Part shown: in pieces, positions 9,471 through 16,837 of the stretch
Position numbering within the stretch: position 1 is the first letter of the stretch
Layout of the letters: each line of letters starts with the position of its first letter
Program-made: the position numbers and the translations under genes
The notes under the pieces: model-generated
What the model was told of the DNA's origin: nothing
The model's input: only the letters and a program-made list of their open reading frames with translations
Database searches by the model: none
Source: Ferrovibrio sp046297895
GTDB taxonomy: Bacteria; Pseudomonadota; Alphaproteobacteria; Ferrovibrionales; Ferrovibrionaceae
Assembly (NCBI RefSeq): GCF_046297895.1
Contig: NZ_JBKBHC010000005.1
Location: 326,676-390,675 of the forward strand
Reading direction: 5' to 3'
Length of the DNA stretch: 64,000 nt

Positions 9471-10190
9471 ATGACGTCCGGCGACTCGCAGCACGAAAAA
9501 CCGAAACCGCCACAACCGATCCGCGACGCGGCCACGCTGATCCTCTACCGCCGGCGCGGAGACCGGCTCGAGGTGCTGATGGGCGAACGCCACGGCGCCA
9601 GCGCCTTCATGCCCAACCGCTACGTCTTTCCCGGCGGCCGGCTCGACCTTGCCGACTATAAAATCCGCCCTGCCGCGCCGCTGAACCCGGTCAGTGCCAC
9701 ACGGCTGGCCCGCTGCAGGGGCACCGGCCCGCGCAAGGCCCTGGCGCTCGCCCTGGCCGCGATCCGCGAGACATTCGAGGAGTCCGGCCTGCGCATTGCA
9801 ATCCCAGCCGCTGCCCAGCCGGACGCCCGGCCCGGCCCGGCCCCGGCCAACTGGGTGGCCTTCTGCAACGGCGGTCTGGCCCCGGACCCCTCGCACCTGC
9901 TCTATGTCTGCCGGGCGATCACCCCGCCGGGACGCCCGAGGCGTTTCGATGCCCGCTTCTTCGCCGCCCCGGCCGAGGCCGCCACCGGCACCCTGCGCCC
10001 CTCTCCCGAACTCGACAAGCTGAGCTGGGTGACCCGGCAGGAGACCGAAAGCCTGCCGCTGCCCAACATCACCCAGTTCGTTATCGCCACCCTGGAAGAC
10101 TGGCTGCAACCGGGCAGCGCCGGCGATCCGGCCTGCCGCGTGCCCTTCCACTACATGCGCCATGGCCAGCGCCGGCTGGACTGGGAATGA
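9471..10190 (+). CDS. NUDIX hydrolase (first of a tandem pair)
   Basis: A 239-residue NUDIX protein. The box is split: FPGGRLDL (around residue 53) and, after a loop of about 45 residues, the AIRETFEESGL core (REx2EExG), whose glutamates bind Mg2+. Long-insert versions of this kind belong to the NUDT7/NUDT19-like group that acts on CoA derivatives, but the substrate here is not evident. A TATACT element at 9458-9463 lies only 7 bases before the ATG, so transcription could start almost at the start codon; no good -35 is visible. The stop overlaps the second NUDIX gene (ATGA). Confidence 0.88.
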   Translation: MTSGDSQHEKPKPPQPIRDAATLILYRRRGDRLEVLMGERHGASAFMPNRYVFPGGRLDLADYKIRPAAPLNPVSATRLARCRGTGPRKALALALAAIRETFEESGLRIAIPAAAQPDARPGPAPANWVAFCNGGLAPDPSHLLYVCRAITPPGRPRRFDARFFAAPAEAATGTLRPSPELDKLSWVTRQETESLPLPNITQFVIATLEDWLQPGSAGDPACRVPFHYMRHGQRRLDWE

Positions 10191-10825
10191 GCCTGCCCCC
10201 CTCCAGACCGGTAAAGCCCAGGGATGCCGCCAGCCTGATCCTGGTGCGCCGCAGCGGGCCCGGCCCGCTGGAAATACTGCTCGGCCGCCGGGCTGGCAAA
10301 CACCGCTTCCTGCCCGATGTTTATGCCTTTCCGGGTGGACGCGTGGATTTAAGCGATCTGCGAGATATTTCTGATAGTAATATGAATATAAATAATAATA
10401 CCGTATCACACATAGGCTGCCAGCCACCCCTGGCCCAGGCCCTTGCGCTGGCCGCCCTGCGCGAAACCTGGGAGGAAACCGGGATCGTGCTGGGCCGGGT
10501 GGAAGGCGGCCGGCTGCGGCCCGACGCTTCCGGCCTGCAGTATCTTGGCCGGGCGATAACGCCCGCCGAAAGCCCGATCCGGTTCCATGCCCGGTTTTTC
10601 CTGCAGGATGTCAGCGGCCTGCCGGTCAGTCTGGGCGGTTCGGGCGAGCTGCTGGACCTGGCCTTCCGGCCGCTGGAAGCCGCCCTGCGCCTGCCGCTGG
10701 CCGACATCACGGAATTCATGCTGCGCGACGTGGTCGGCCGGCTGGGGCCCGACCTGCGGCCCGGACGGCCGGTTTTCTGGCGCTATCGCCGGGGTAAACC
10801 CCTGATCAGCTGGGAAAAACCATAA
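10187..10825 (+). CDS. NUDIX hydrolase (second of a tandem pair)
   Basis: A 212-residue paralogue of the preceding gene, in the order FPGGRVDL (residues 48-55), inserted loop, ALRETWEETGI (NUDIX core, residues 90-100), then YLGRAITP..SPIRF.ARFF. It starts at an ATG overlapping the upstream stop by 4 bases and is surely translationally coupled. Residues 58-77, in the loop, are encoded by a strikingly AT-rich segment (about 10360-10412) rich in Asn/Ile/Ser codons, quite unlike the rest of the gene; the reading frame is intact. Substrate unknown. Confidence 0.88.
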   Translation: MSLPPSRPVKPRDAASLILVRRSGPGPLEILLGRRAGKHRFLPDVYAFPGGRVDLSDLRDISDSNMNINNNTVSHIGCQPPLAQALALAALRETWEETGIVLGRVEGGRLRPDASGLQYLGRAITPAESPIRFHARFFLQDVSGLPVSLGGSGELLDLAFRPLEAALRLPLADITEFMLRDVVGRLGPDLRPGRPVFWRYRRGKPLISWEKP

Positions 10826-10829
10826 GCGG

Positions 10830-10857
10830 TTGACATCGGGGTGCGAATCCCTATGCT
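10830..10857 (+). promoter_or_regulatory. Sigma-70 promoter of rpmG
   Basis: TTGACA at 10830-10835, a 16-base spacer, then TATGCT at 10852-10857, immediately after the stop of the upstream NUDIX gene and 45 bases before rpmG. This gives rpmG its own promoter. Confidence 0.65.
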
Positions 10858-10902
10858 GCGCCGCCAATCCCAAGCCGACCGCCAATTGTGGAATCGTAAG
10901 TC

Positions 10903-11070
10903 ATGGCCAAGCCGACTACCCTGAAGATCAAGCTGGTGAGCAGCGCCGACACCGGCTACTTCTACGTCACCAAGAAGAACCCGCGCACCAAGACCGAGAA
11001 GCTGTCGTTCAAGAAATACGACCCGGTGGCGCGCAAGCATGTCGAGTTCAAGGAAGCCAAGATCAAGTAA
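10903..11070 (+). CDS. rpmG: 50S ribosomal protein L33
   Basis: A 55-residue protein, MAKPTTLKIKLVSSADTG then FYVTKKNPRT and KLSFKKYDPV, ending HVEFKEAKIK. This is the L33 family at its usual length (about 55 residues). It is the cysteine-free form, so it does not need zinc. It has its own promoter at 10830 and a strong terminator at 11111. It is convergent with pleD. Confidence 0.96.
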   Translation: MAKPTTLKIKLVSSADTGYFYVTKKNPRTKTEKLSFKKYDPVARKHVEFKEAKIK

Positions 11071-11110
11071 TCCAGCTTTCGCTGGCGCATCCGCACGGGT
11101 GGCGCCAAGA

Positions 11111-11143
11111 AAAAGCCCCGCTTTTCGGCGGGGCTTTTCGTTT
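11111..11143 (+). terminator. Bidirectional rho-independent terminator (rpmG / pleD)
   Basis: Stem AAAAGCCCCGC (11111-11121) with GCGGGGCTTTT (11128-11138) and a 6-base loop. The plus strand ends in TTTTCGTTT after rpmG. The minus strand reads the same stem followed by TTTTTCTT, serving pleD. Confidence 0.9.
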
Positions 11144-11165
11144 GTGCCGATGGTGGCTGCCGGAT

Positions 11166-12530
11166 TTATGCCGACCGGTAGATGATCCGGTTGCGGCCGC
11201 CGTTCTTGGCTTCGTACAGCGCCTCGTCGGCACGCTTGAGCAGGCTCTCGGCATTGTCGTTCGGGCCGGAGGACGTGCAGCCGATCGAACAGGTGACCGT
11301 CAGCCCGCCGGCATTGCGCGTCATGACCGGCTTGTCGGCGAGTGCATGCAGCAGGCGGTTGGCGACCACCTCGGCGGAATCAAGATCGGTGTCGGGCATC
11401 AGCACGACGAATTCCTCGCCGCCATAGCGGCAGGCCATGTCGATGCCGCGGATATTGCGCACGATGCGGTTGCCCACCTCGCGCAGAACCTCGTCGCCGG
11501 CCTGGTGGCCGTGGCTGTCGTTGATCTGCTTGAAATGGTCGAGATCGAGGATCACCACGGCGGTGCCGTGCTGGCTGGCGCTCTGGGTCAGCAAGGTGGC
11601 CAGGTGCGAGGCCATGTAGCGGCGGTTATAGAGCCCGGTCAGCGGATCGGTCACCGCCATTTCCATGCTCTGCTGGTAATGCTGGCGCAGGCGGTCCTGA
11701 TAGCGCTTGCGGCGCACCTGGGCACGCAAGCGGGCGATGAATTCGTTGCGGTCGATCGGCCGCACTACATAATCGGTGACGCCGATCTCCAGGCCCTTCA
11801 CCAGCTGCTTCTGGTCGTCCGGCCCCACCAGCAGCAGGATCGGCACGTTGCGGGTTTCCTCGGTGGTGCGGAACTGCGAGCACAGCCGCAAGCCATCGGG
11901 ATTCTGCAGGCTCAGACTGACGACCACCGAGTCATATTCCGTCTGGCGCGCGCGATTGAGCGCTTCCATGCCGTCGGCGATCAGTTCGGTGCGGAACTGC
12001 CCGTCCAGCATGCGCTGCAGCCGCACCTGGTCGCGCGGATTGTCTTCCACGATCAGGATCTGCGCCGATGCGTAATCCTCATCCAGCTTGGGCACCGGCG
12101 GCGAGATCACGCCCAGCGAAGCAGAGGTCCGCTCGCGCATGCGCAGCTCGTCGAGCATCAGCTTGACGCGCAGCAGCGACCGCACGCGCGCGAACATGGC
12201 GATATCATCCACCGGCTTGGTGAGGAAATCGTCAGCGCCGGCGCTGAGGCCCTGCACGCGGTCCTCCGGATCGCCCAGCGCGGTGACCATGATCACCGGG
12301 ATGTGGGCGGCATCGGGATCGGCCTTCAGCCGGCGGCAGACCTCGAAGCCGTCCATGCCCGGCATCATCACGTCGAGCAGGATCAGGTCGGGCTTCTGCA
12401 TGGCAACGGCATCCAGCGCCTCGGGTCCGGAGCCGGCGGTGATCACCTCGTAATATTCGCTGGTCAGCTTGGCTTCCAGCACCTTGATGTTGGTGCGGAT
12501 GTCATCGACGACCAATATGCGCGCGGTCAT
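11166..12530 (-). CDS. pleD: PleD-type response regulator diguanylate cyclase
   Basis: A 454-residue protein with the PleD architecture. REC1 spans residues 1-120 with phospho-acceptor Asp53 (DLILLDVMMPG). REC2 spans about 155-275, where the acceptor position is Ser (VVVSLSL), matching the pseudo-receiver adaptor of PleD. The GGDEF domain runs from about 290 to 454 with active site YGGEEFVVL. An RxxD inhibitory site (RGID) lies five residues before it, so product inhibition by c-di-GMP is expected. It makes c-di-GMP from two GTP and controls polar development and motility in Caulobacter. The gene follows divK by 18 bases in one operon. Confidence 0.95.
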   Translation of the reverse strand: MTARILVVDDIRTNIKVLEAKLTSEYYEVITAGSGPEALDAVAMQKPDLILLDVMMPGMDGFEVCRRLKADPDAAHIPVIMVTALGDPEDRVQGLSAGADDFLTKPVDDIAMFARVRSLLRVKLMLDELRMRERTSASLGVISPPVPKLDEDYASAQILIVEDNPRDQVRLQRMLDGQFRTELIADGMEALNRARQTEYDSVVVSLSLQNPDGLRLCSQFRTTEETRNVPILLLVGPDDQKQLVKGLEIGVTDYVVRPIDRNEFIARLRAQVRRKRYQDRLRQHYQQSMEMAVTDPLTGLYNRRYMASHLATLLTQSASQHGTAVVILDLDHFKQINDSHGHQAGDEVLREVGNRIVRNIRGIDMACRYGGEEFVVLMPDTDLDSAEVVANRLLHALADKPVMTRNAGGLTVTCSIGCTSSGPNDNAESLLKRADEALYEAKNGGRNRIIYRSA

Positions 12531-12548
12531 CGGGAATCAGTGCTGGCT

Positions 12549-12923
12549 TCAGGCCCGGGGCTCAAGGAACTGCTTGACCGTCTCGATGAACTTGCCGACC
12601 GAGATGGGCTTGGCGATGTAGGCGTCGCAGCCGCCCTCGCGCATCTTTTCCTCATCACCCTTCATCGCAAAGGCAGTGACGGCAACCACGGGAATGGTGC
12701 GCAGGTTGTCGTCTTCCTTGATCCACTTGATCACTTCCAGGCCCGACACCTCGGGAAGCTGGATATCCATCAGGATCAGGTCGGGCCGGTGCTTGCGCAC
12801 CATGGCCAGCGCTTCCATGCCATCCTTGGTCTGCAGGGTCTGGTAACCATGCGCATCAAGCAGGTCGTGGAACAACTTCATATTCAGCTCGTTGTCCTCG
12901 ACGATCAGTACTGTCTTGCTCAT
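12549..12923 (-). CDS. divK: Single-domain response regulator DivK
   Basis: A 124-residue lone receiver domain beginning MSKTVLIVEDNELNMKLF, with acidic pocket Glu9/Asp10, phospho-acceptor Asp53 (LILMDIQLPEVSG), the switch residue in VTAFAMKGDE and Lys in YIAKPIS. Length and sequence match DivK, the essential cell-cycle regulator that allosterically controls DivL and the DivJ/PleC kinases and so CtrA. It is the promoter-proximal gene of divK-pleD, the arrangement known from Caulobacter. Confidence 0.96.
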   Translation of the reverse strand: MSKTVLIVEDNELNMKLFHDLLDAHGYQTLQTKDGMEALAMVRKHRPDLILMDIQLPEVSGLEVIKWIKEDDNLRTIPVVAVTAFAMKGDEEKMREGGCDAYIAKPISVGKFIETVKQFLEPRA

Positions 12924-13053
12924 CAGACGCCTTCCCCGGATATTCTATCGCTGCCCTGCGCCATATTTTGCTGAGTATCCAGGGTTTTGTAGCATCCTGG
13001 ATCGGCCCGGCCAAGCCGTTTACCATGACAATAGTTCGTCCATTATACAGTCA

Positions 13054-13737
13054 ATGATGCAGATTCCCGACCCAATTCCGCCCCTTCCCGCGCCGGTTGC
13101 CGAGCAGATCGCCGGGCTAACCATCGCGTCGGGCCAGCCCCTGATCATCGTCGATGCCGACGAGGTGCTGTTCTATTTCATGCGCGGTCTGGAGACCTTC
13201 CTGGCCGGCCAGGGGCTGTATTTCGACTGGGCCTCCTATGCCCTCTACGGCAACATCCGCCAGCGGCAGGACGACCAGCCGCTCGCCGCCGAACTGCTGC
13301 ATCCCCTGCTGCAGCGCTTTTTCGACGAGGCGACTGAAAGCCTGGAACCGGTGGATGGCGCCGCCGCGGCCCTGGAATCGCTGAGCGCCAGGGGCCGCGT
13401 GCTGGTGCTGAGCAACGTGCCGCTGTCGGCGCGCGAGGCCCGCCTGCGGGCGCTGCGGCGGCACGGCATGGATTTTCCGCTGATCGCCAATAGCGGCCCG
13501 AAAGGCCCTGCCGTAGCGGAACTCATCGCCCGCGCCGCCGCGCCGGCCGTGTTCATCGACGACATCCCCCACAACCACGCCTCGGTGGCCAAACTGGCGC
13601 CCGCAGTGCATCGCCTGCATTTCATCGCCGATCCGCGGCTGGCCGCCCTGCTCGGCCCGGCCGCCGACTGCCATCACCGTGCCGAGACATGGCCGGACCT
13701 GCGCGATTTGATCGCCGGCCTGCTGGAGGCGACGTGA
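13054..13737 (+). CDS. HAD-like hydrolase
   Basis: A 227-residue protein with HAD superfamily motifs: motif I VDADEVLF (nucleophile Asp around residue 31), motif II LVLSNVPL, and motif IV VFIDDIPHNHASV; a Lys in NSGPKGPAV could be motif III. The cap is small and helical. Substrate unknown. The frame is open further upstream, but ATG 13054 (or 13057) is where the similarity-like sequence begins. It is followed by the ROK kinase gene with 2 bases between stop and start, so the two probably act in one pathway, for example sugar phosphate turnover (inference). Confidence 0.75.
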   Translation: MMQIPDPIPPLPAPVAEQIAGLTIASGQPLIIVDADEVLFYFMRGLETFLAGQGLYFDWASYALYGNIRQRQDDQPLAAELLHPLLQRFFDEATESLEPVDGAAAALESLSARGRVLVLSNVPLSAREARLRALRRHGMDFPLIANSGPKGPAVAELIARAAAPAVFIDDIPHNHASVAKLAPAVHRLHFIADPRLAALLGPAADCHHRAETWPDLRDLIAGLLEAT

Positions 13738-13739
13738 CC

Positions 13740-14654
13740 ATGCGCATCGGCATCGACCTGGGCGGCACCAAGATCGAGGCCATCGCGCTGGCCGATGACG
13801 GCCGGATCCGGGCCCGGCGCCGCGTGAAGGCCCCGCGCGGCGACTATCGCGCCACCGTGACCGCCCTGCGCGACCTGGCGGCGGCGGTGGCGGCAGAGGC
13901 CGAAGAGGCGACCATGAAGGCGCCGGTCGGCGTGGGCATTCCGGGCACCATCTCGCCGGCCACGGGCCTGATCAAGAATGCCAACTCCACCTGGCTGATC
14001 GGCCATCCGCTGGACCGCGACCTGGCCGCGGCGACCGGACGCCGCGTGCGGCTGGCCAACGACGCCAACTGCTTCGCCCTCTCAGAGGCCAGCGACGGCG
14101 CCGGCGCGGGCCATGCCGTGGTATTCGGCGCCATCCTCGGCACCGGCTGCGGCGCCGGCGTGGTGGTGGATGGCCGCGCGCTGACCGGCCCCAATGCCAT
14201 CGCCGGCGAGTGGGGCCACAACCCTCTGCCATGGCCGCACCCCGACGAAACGCCCGGCCCGCTCTGTTACTGCGGCAAGCATGGCTGCCAGGAGACCTTC
14301 CTCTCGGGCACCGGACTGGAGCTGGATTTCCGCAAGCATACCGGCCGCGCGCTGGACGGCCCCGCCATCGCAGCCGCGGCGCAAGCGGGCGACGCGGCGG
14401 CGGAAGCGGCCCTGCAGCGCTACGAAAACCGGCTGGCGCGCGGCCTGGCGGCGATCCTCAACGTGCTGGATCCCGACATCGTCGTGCTGGGCGGCGGGCT
14501 TTCCAATCTGGAGCGCCTGTATGATGCCGTGCCGCGCCTGTGGGGCGCTTACGTCTTCTCCGACACCGTCACGACAAAGCTTGTGAAAAACCGCCATGGC
14601 GACAGTTCCGGCGTGCGTGGCGCCGCCTGGTTATGGGCGCCGGGCGAGGCCTAA
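13740..14654 (+). CDS. ROK family sugar kinase
   Basis: A 304-residue cytoplasmic sugar kinase. The N-terminus carries the ATP phosphate-1 motif IGIDLGGTKIEAIAL. GTISPATG and NDANCF lie around residues 65-105, and GTGCGAGVV is the second phosphate loop. ROK zinc-binding residues are in GEWGHN..LP and CYCGKHGCQETFLSG (CxCGxxGC). This places it among fructokinase / N-acetylglucosamine / glucose kinases; the sugar cannot be assigned. ATG 13740 is preferred, with GGAGG at 13725-13729. An in-frame GTG 13734 overlapping the HAD stop is possible. Confidence 0.9.
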   Translation: MRIGIDLGGTKIEAIALADDGRIRARRRVKAPRGDYRATVTALRDLAAAVAAEAEEATMKAPVGVGIPGTISPATGLIKNANSTWLIGHPLDRDLAAATGRRVRLANDANCFALSEASDGAGAGHAVVFGAILGTGCGAGVVVDGRALTGPNAIAGEWGHNPLPWPHPDETPGPLCYCGKHGCQETFLSGTGLELDFRKHTGRALDGPAIAAAAQAGDAAAEAALQRYENRLARGLAAILNVLDPDIVVLGGGLSNLERLYDAVPRLWGAYVFSDTVTTKLVKNRHGDSSGVRGAAWLWAPGEA

Positions 14655-14658
14655 ACTA

Positions 14659-15510
14659 TCAGCAGGGATCGCGCGGCTTCAGCTCCAGGAATTTGAGCGT
14701 GGCGCGGATGGCGTAGTCGCCGTAATCGAACACGATGTCGTCGGCCACACCATTCTCGAACAGGCGGTAGGCGATCTCGTAATCGGGCGTGTCCTGCGGC
14801 TTGTCGGACATGAAATAGGCCAGCCGCACGCGCCAGGAGCGCTGCCCTTTCAGCGGCGCCAGCATGGGCGTCTCGCCCTTTTCCACCGGCAGCTCGGCGC
14901 CGATGAACCCGCCCACCTCGCTGTAGCCCTCGGCCGAGGCGCCGTCATAGATGGCGGCATGCAGCCAGTTGCCGCCTTTGCGCGCCATCAGGATCAGGCG
15001 CAGCGTGTGGTCGGTGGGAAAGGCCGTGCCGGCCGGCAGGGCCAGCTCGGTATCCTCGGGCTGGGTGAAGCGCACGAGGCCGGCCTCGCCGCGCGCCTTC
15101 AGGCTGCCCTCGCCGGCGATCTCCTGATCGAGGTCGCCGTTCACCTCGTCCTTCATCTTGAAGCGGAATCGCAGGCCATCGAGCGATTCCCAGGAATTCA
15201 GCACCATGTTGTTGAGCAGCGTGCCGTCTTCGGTGCTGGTCTCGATCAGGAAGCGCTGGTTCAGCACATAGCCGTCGCAGGCATTGACGAATTCCAGGCT
15301 CAAGCCCCCGGCGATGCCGTTGCGATAATTGCGGGCATCAAGCTTGGCAACCGACAGGCCATACAGCGCCTTGTGGCTGACCAGGCCCTGGGCCAGGGAA
15401 GCCATGTCGCTGGTATCGGCAGCGCGGGCAACAACAGGTGCGGTGCCGGCCGGCAAGGCGGCCAGGGCGAGCAGCAGGATGAAAACGCGCAATCTGGCAA
15501 CAGCCGACAT
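14659..15510 (-). CDS. EipB-type cell envelope protein (DUF1849)
   Basis: A 283-residue periplasmic protein with a Sec signal peptide (FILLLALAALPAGTAPVVARA). After it come LVSHKALYGL, GIAGGLSLEFVNACDGYVLNQRF, then FRFKMKDEVNG and PTDHT. This is the DUF1849/EipB family, conserved in alphaproteobacteria and needed for cell-envelope integrity in Brucella. EipB has a beta-spiral fold with a conserved disulfide between a Cys in the NACDG motif and the C-terminal Cys; both are here (Cys78 and the last residue, Cys283). The ATG at 15510 is chosen over the longer frame because the signal peptide starts there and GAAGG precedes it. It is convergent with the ROK gene. Confidence 0.85.
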   Translation of the reverse strand: MSAVARLRVFILLLALAALPAGTAPVVARAADTSDMASLAQGLVSHKALYGLSVAKLDARNYRNGIAGGLSLEFVNACDGYVLNQRFLIETSTEDGTLLNNMVLNSWESLDGLRFRFKMKDEVNGDLDQEIAGEGSLKARGEAGLVRFTQPEDTELALPAGTAFPTDHTLRLILMARKGGNWLHAAIYDGASAEGYSEVGGFIGAELPVEKGETPMLAPLKGQRSWRVRLAYFMSDKPQDTPDYEIAYRLFENGVADDIVFDYGDYAIRATLKFLELKPRDPC

Positions 15511-16022
15511 GGGGGCCTTCGAATGGGGCCGGATATGGCCCGGCGCTGAAAATATGATCCGACTCAAGAATACCCTTCGCACTGCAAGAAAGAAACGCCT
15601 GCCCGGTTGGGCGATTGGCGGCGCAGGTGGGCGGTGGGTGGCCGGCGGCCCCTGCGCAAAGATCGGCCGCGCGTCATTCGCCTGGCTTCATTTCTGCCCG
15701 TTCCGGTTCGTTCAGGTTCATTGGGGTTCGTTCAGGTTCATTTCGGTTTATTTCAGTTCATTTGGGTTCATTCAGGTTCATTTGGGTCCACTCAGGTTCG
15801 TTTGAGTTCGTTTCGCTTATCGGCGCGTATCAGACGTTAAGGCGGGCCATGGCGACCTAACGGGCGCTATCGCCGCATATCGCATACATCTGCATGCCTT
15901 GATGGGCTCTGAACCCGGCCCGGGACTCCGCCTGTGGCAAATGGCACTTGACTCTATTGGAACATTATAGGAACTATTAGCGGAAAGTCCAGAGCAGACT
16001 GCTATCCAGGCGGTGGGCCGAT
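15511..16022. other. Gene-poor stretch holding a 10-bp repeat array
   Basis: About 510 bases between the EipB start and the TA operators contain no convincing coding frame on either strand. Open frames exist, but they just translate the 10-bp repeat in shifting frames. The stretch carries the repeat array (15681-15820), then a more AT-rich part with TTGACT at 15948-15953. No integrase, tRNA end or attachment site is visible. Confidence 0.6.
15681..15820 (+). repeat. Tandem array of ~12 degenerate 10-bp units
   Basis: Consecutive 10-bp units on the plus strand follow the consensus TTYRGGTTCR. Examples are TTCCGGTTCG, TTCAGGTTCA, TTGGGGTTCG, TTCAGGTTCA, TTTCGGTTTA, TTTCAGTTCA, TTTGGGTTCA and TTCAGGTTCA. 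The core from 15701 to 15810 is eleven units with no slippage in register; 15681-15700 and 15811-15820 are weaker copies. TTCAGGTTCA recurs exactly three times, partly alternating with TTTGGGTTCA-like units. The period equals about one DNA helical turn and is not a multiple of three, arguing against coding repeats. Confidence 0.85.
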
Positions 16023-16068
16023 TATGGCGCTGTACGCCATACAGCCAATTATGGTATCTCACGCCATA
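16023..16068 (+). promoter_or_regulatory. Paired palindromic operators of the TumE/TumA operon
   Basis: Two copies of one dyad, 27 bp apart: TATGGCG (16023-16029) N5 CGCCATA (16035-16041), and TATGGTA (16050-16056) N5 CGCCATA (16062-16068). Both are preceded by AT (ATTATGG). The second dyad overlaps the toxin start codon. A further dyad CTGTA...TACAG (16030-16044) straddles the first. A half-site TATGGCG recurs at 16749-16755, just after the antitoxin gene. This is the expected layout for TA autorepression; binding by TumA is inferred. Confidence 0.7.
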
Positions 16069-16361
16069 TGATCGCCGCGACGAGGTTCTACCAGTCCAAG
16101 ACGGTCTACCCCGACGGCCACATCATCGAGATGACGATATGGCTCGTGCCCTCGCCCGTGCCGGGATCGGCGCACGGCTTCAAATACCGGTTGTTCTTCG
16201 GCCGGATGGGCGAGCGGATCGTCGGCTACGACAACGAACGCGGCAAGGGCGACCACAAGCACATCCGGGGCCAGGAAACGGCCTACCGTTTCACCACCCC
16301 GGAAAAGCTGATGGCGGATTTCATCGCGGACGTACGCAGGAACGGAGGCGACAAGCTATGA
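16068..16361 (+). CDS. TumE-family toxin (DUF6516)
   Basis: A 97-residue protein whose pattern is VYPDGHIIEMTIW (residues 13-25), VPGSAHGFKYRLFFGR, then VGYDNERGKGDHKH (52-65) and a C-terminal LMADFIADVRR helix. This matches the toxin-antitoxin TumE family (DUF6516), small toxins encoded just before a winged-helix antitoxin. The molecular target is not something I can state. No Shine-Dalgarno is visible, and the start codon lies inside an operator palindrome, so repressor binding would also block the translation start region. The stop overlaps the antitoxin ATG (ATGA). Toxin-first order is typical of this family. Confidence 0.8.
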   Translation: MIAATRFYQSKTVYPDGHIIEMTIWLVPSPVPGSAHGFKYRLFFGRMGERIVGYDNERGKGDHKHIRGQETAYRFTTPEKLMADFIADVRRNGGDKL

Positions 16362-16741
16362 CCAAGACAGCATCCCCCACCAAGGCACCTTCCCGCGTGC
16401 GCGTGACTGTTGGCCGGCAGAGCCTGGAGGCCATGGGCCGAGACTTCCTCGACCAATGGCATGCGCTGGAGGGCGGCGCGGCCATCGCCGAAACCCATAT
16501 CCATTTCCAGACGCTGGACGATGCCGCCCGCATCCTCTCGCCCAAACGGCAGGACCTGCTGAAATACCTGCGCCGGCACAAGGCGCGTACCATCACTGAA
16601 ATCGCCGCTGGCGTGAAGCGCAGCTACAAGAACGTGCATCAGGACGTGAAAGCCCTGCTGGATATCGGCCTGCTACGCAAGCAGAAGGATGAAGGCTTCA
16701 CCGTGCCGTTCGACCGCATCCAGACGGAGATCAGGCTATAA
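16358..16741 (+). CDS. TumA-type antitoxin, winged-helix DNA-binding protein
   Basis: A 127-residue protein. The N-terminus (1-60) includes RVRVTVGRQSLEAMGRDF. The C-terminal half is a winged helix-turn-helix: LSPKRQDLLKYLRRHKA, TITEIAAGVKRSYKNVHQDV (recognition helix), LLDIGLLRK and a wing. This is the HVO_A0114-type putative DNA-binding family that partners TumE toxins. It begins inside the toxin stop (4-base overlap) with GGAGG at 16344-16348, so the antitoxin has a far better ribosome site than the toxin, as expected for antitoxin excess. It probably represses its own promoter through the dyads at 16023-16068. Confidence 0.8.
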   Translation: MTKTASPTKAPSRVRVTVGRQSLEAMGRDFLDQWHALEGGAAIAETHIHFQTLDDAARILSPKRQDLLKYLRRHKARTITEIAAGVKRSYKNVHQDVKALLDIGLLRKQKDEGFTVPFDRIQTEIRL

Positions 16742-16837
16742 GGATGTTTATGGCGGGCGATCCACTGAAATAGAGGTCTGTCCTCGGCTACTTTCTGTTA
16801 CGTCTCGCTTCTGATCATCGCGTTTCATGGGGCCTCA

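Noticed and set aside
15681..15820. CRISPR array
   Set aside because: Units are 10 bp, contiguous, without spacers; no cas genes nearby.
15607..15860. Repetitive proteins translated from the 10-bp array
   Set aside because: Three different frames give similar repeats because 10 is not a multiple of 3; no ribosome site or domain.
15940..15985. A -35/-10 pair upstream of the TA operators (TTGACT 15948)
   Set aside because: Possible -10 boxes are at spacings of 12 or 21 bases, outside the functional range.
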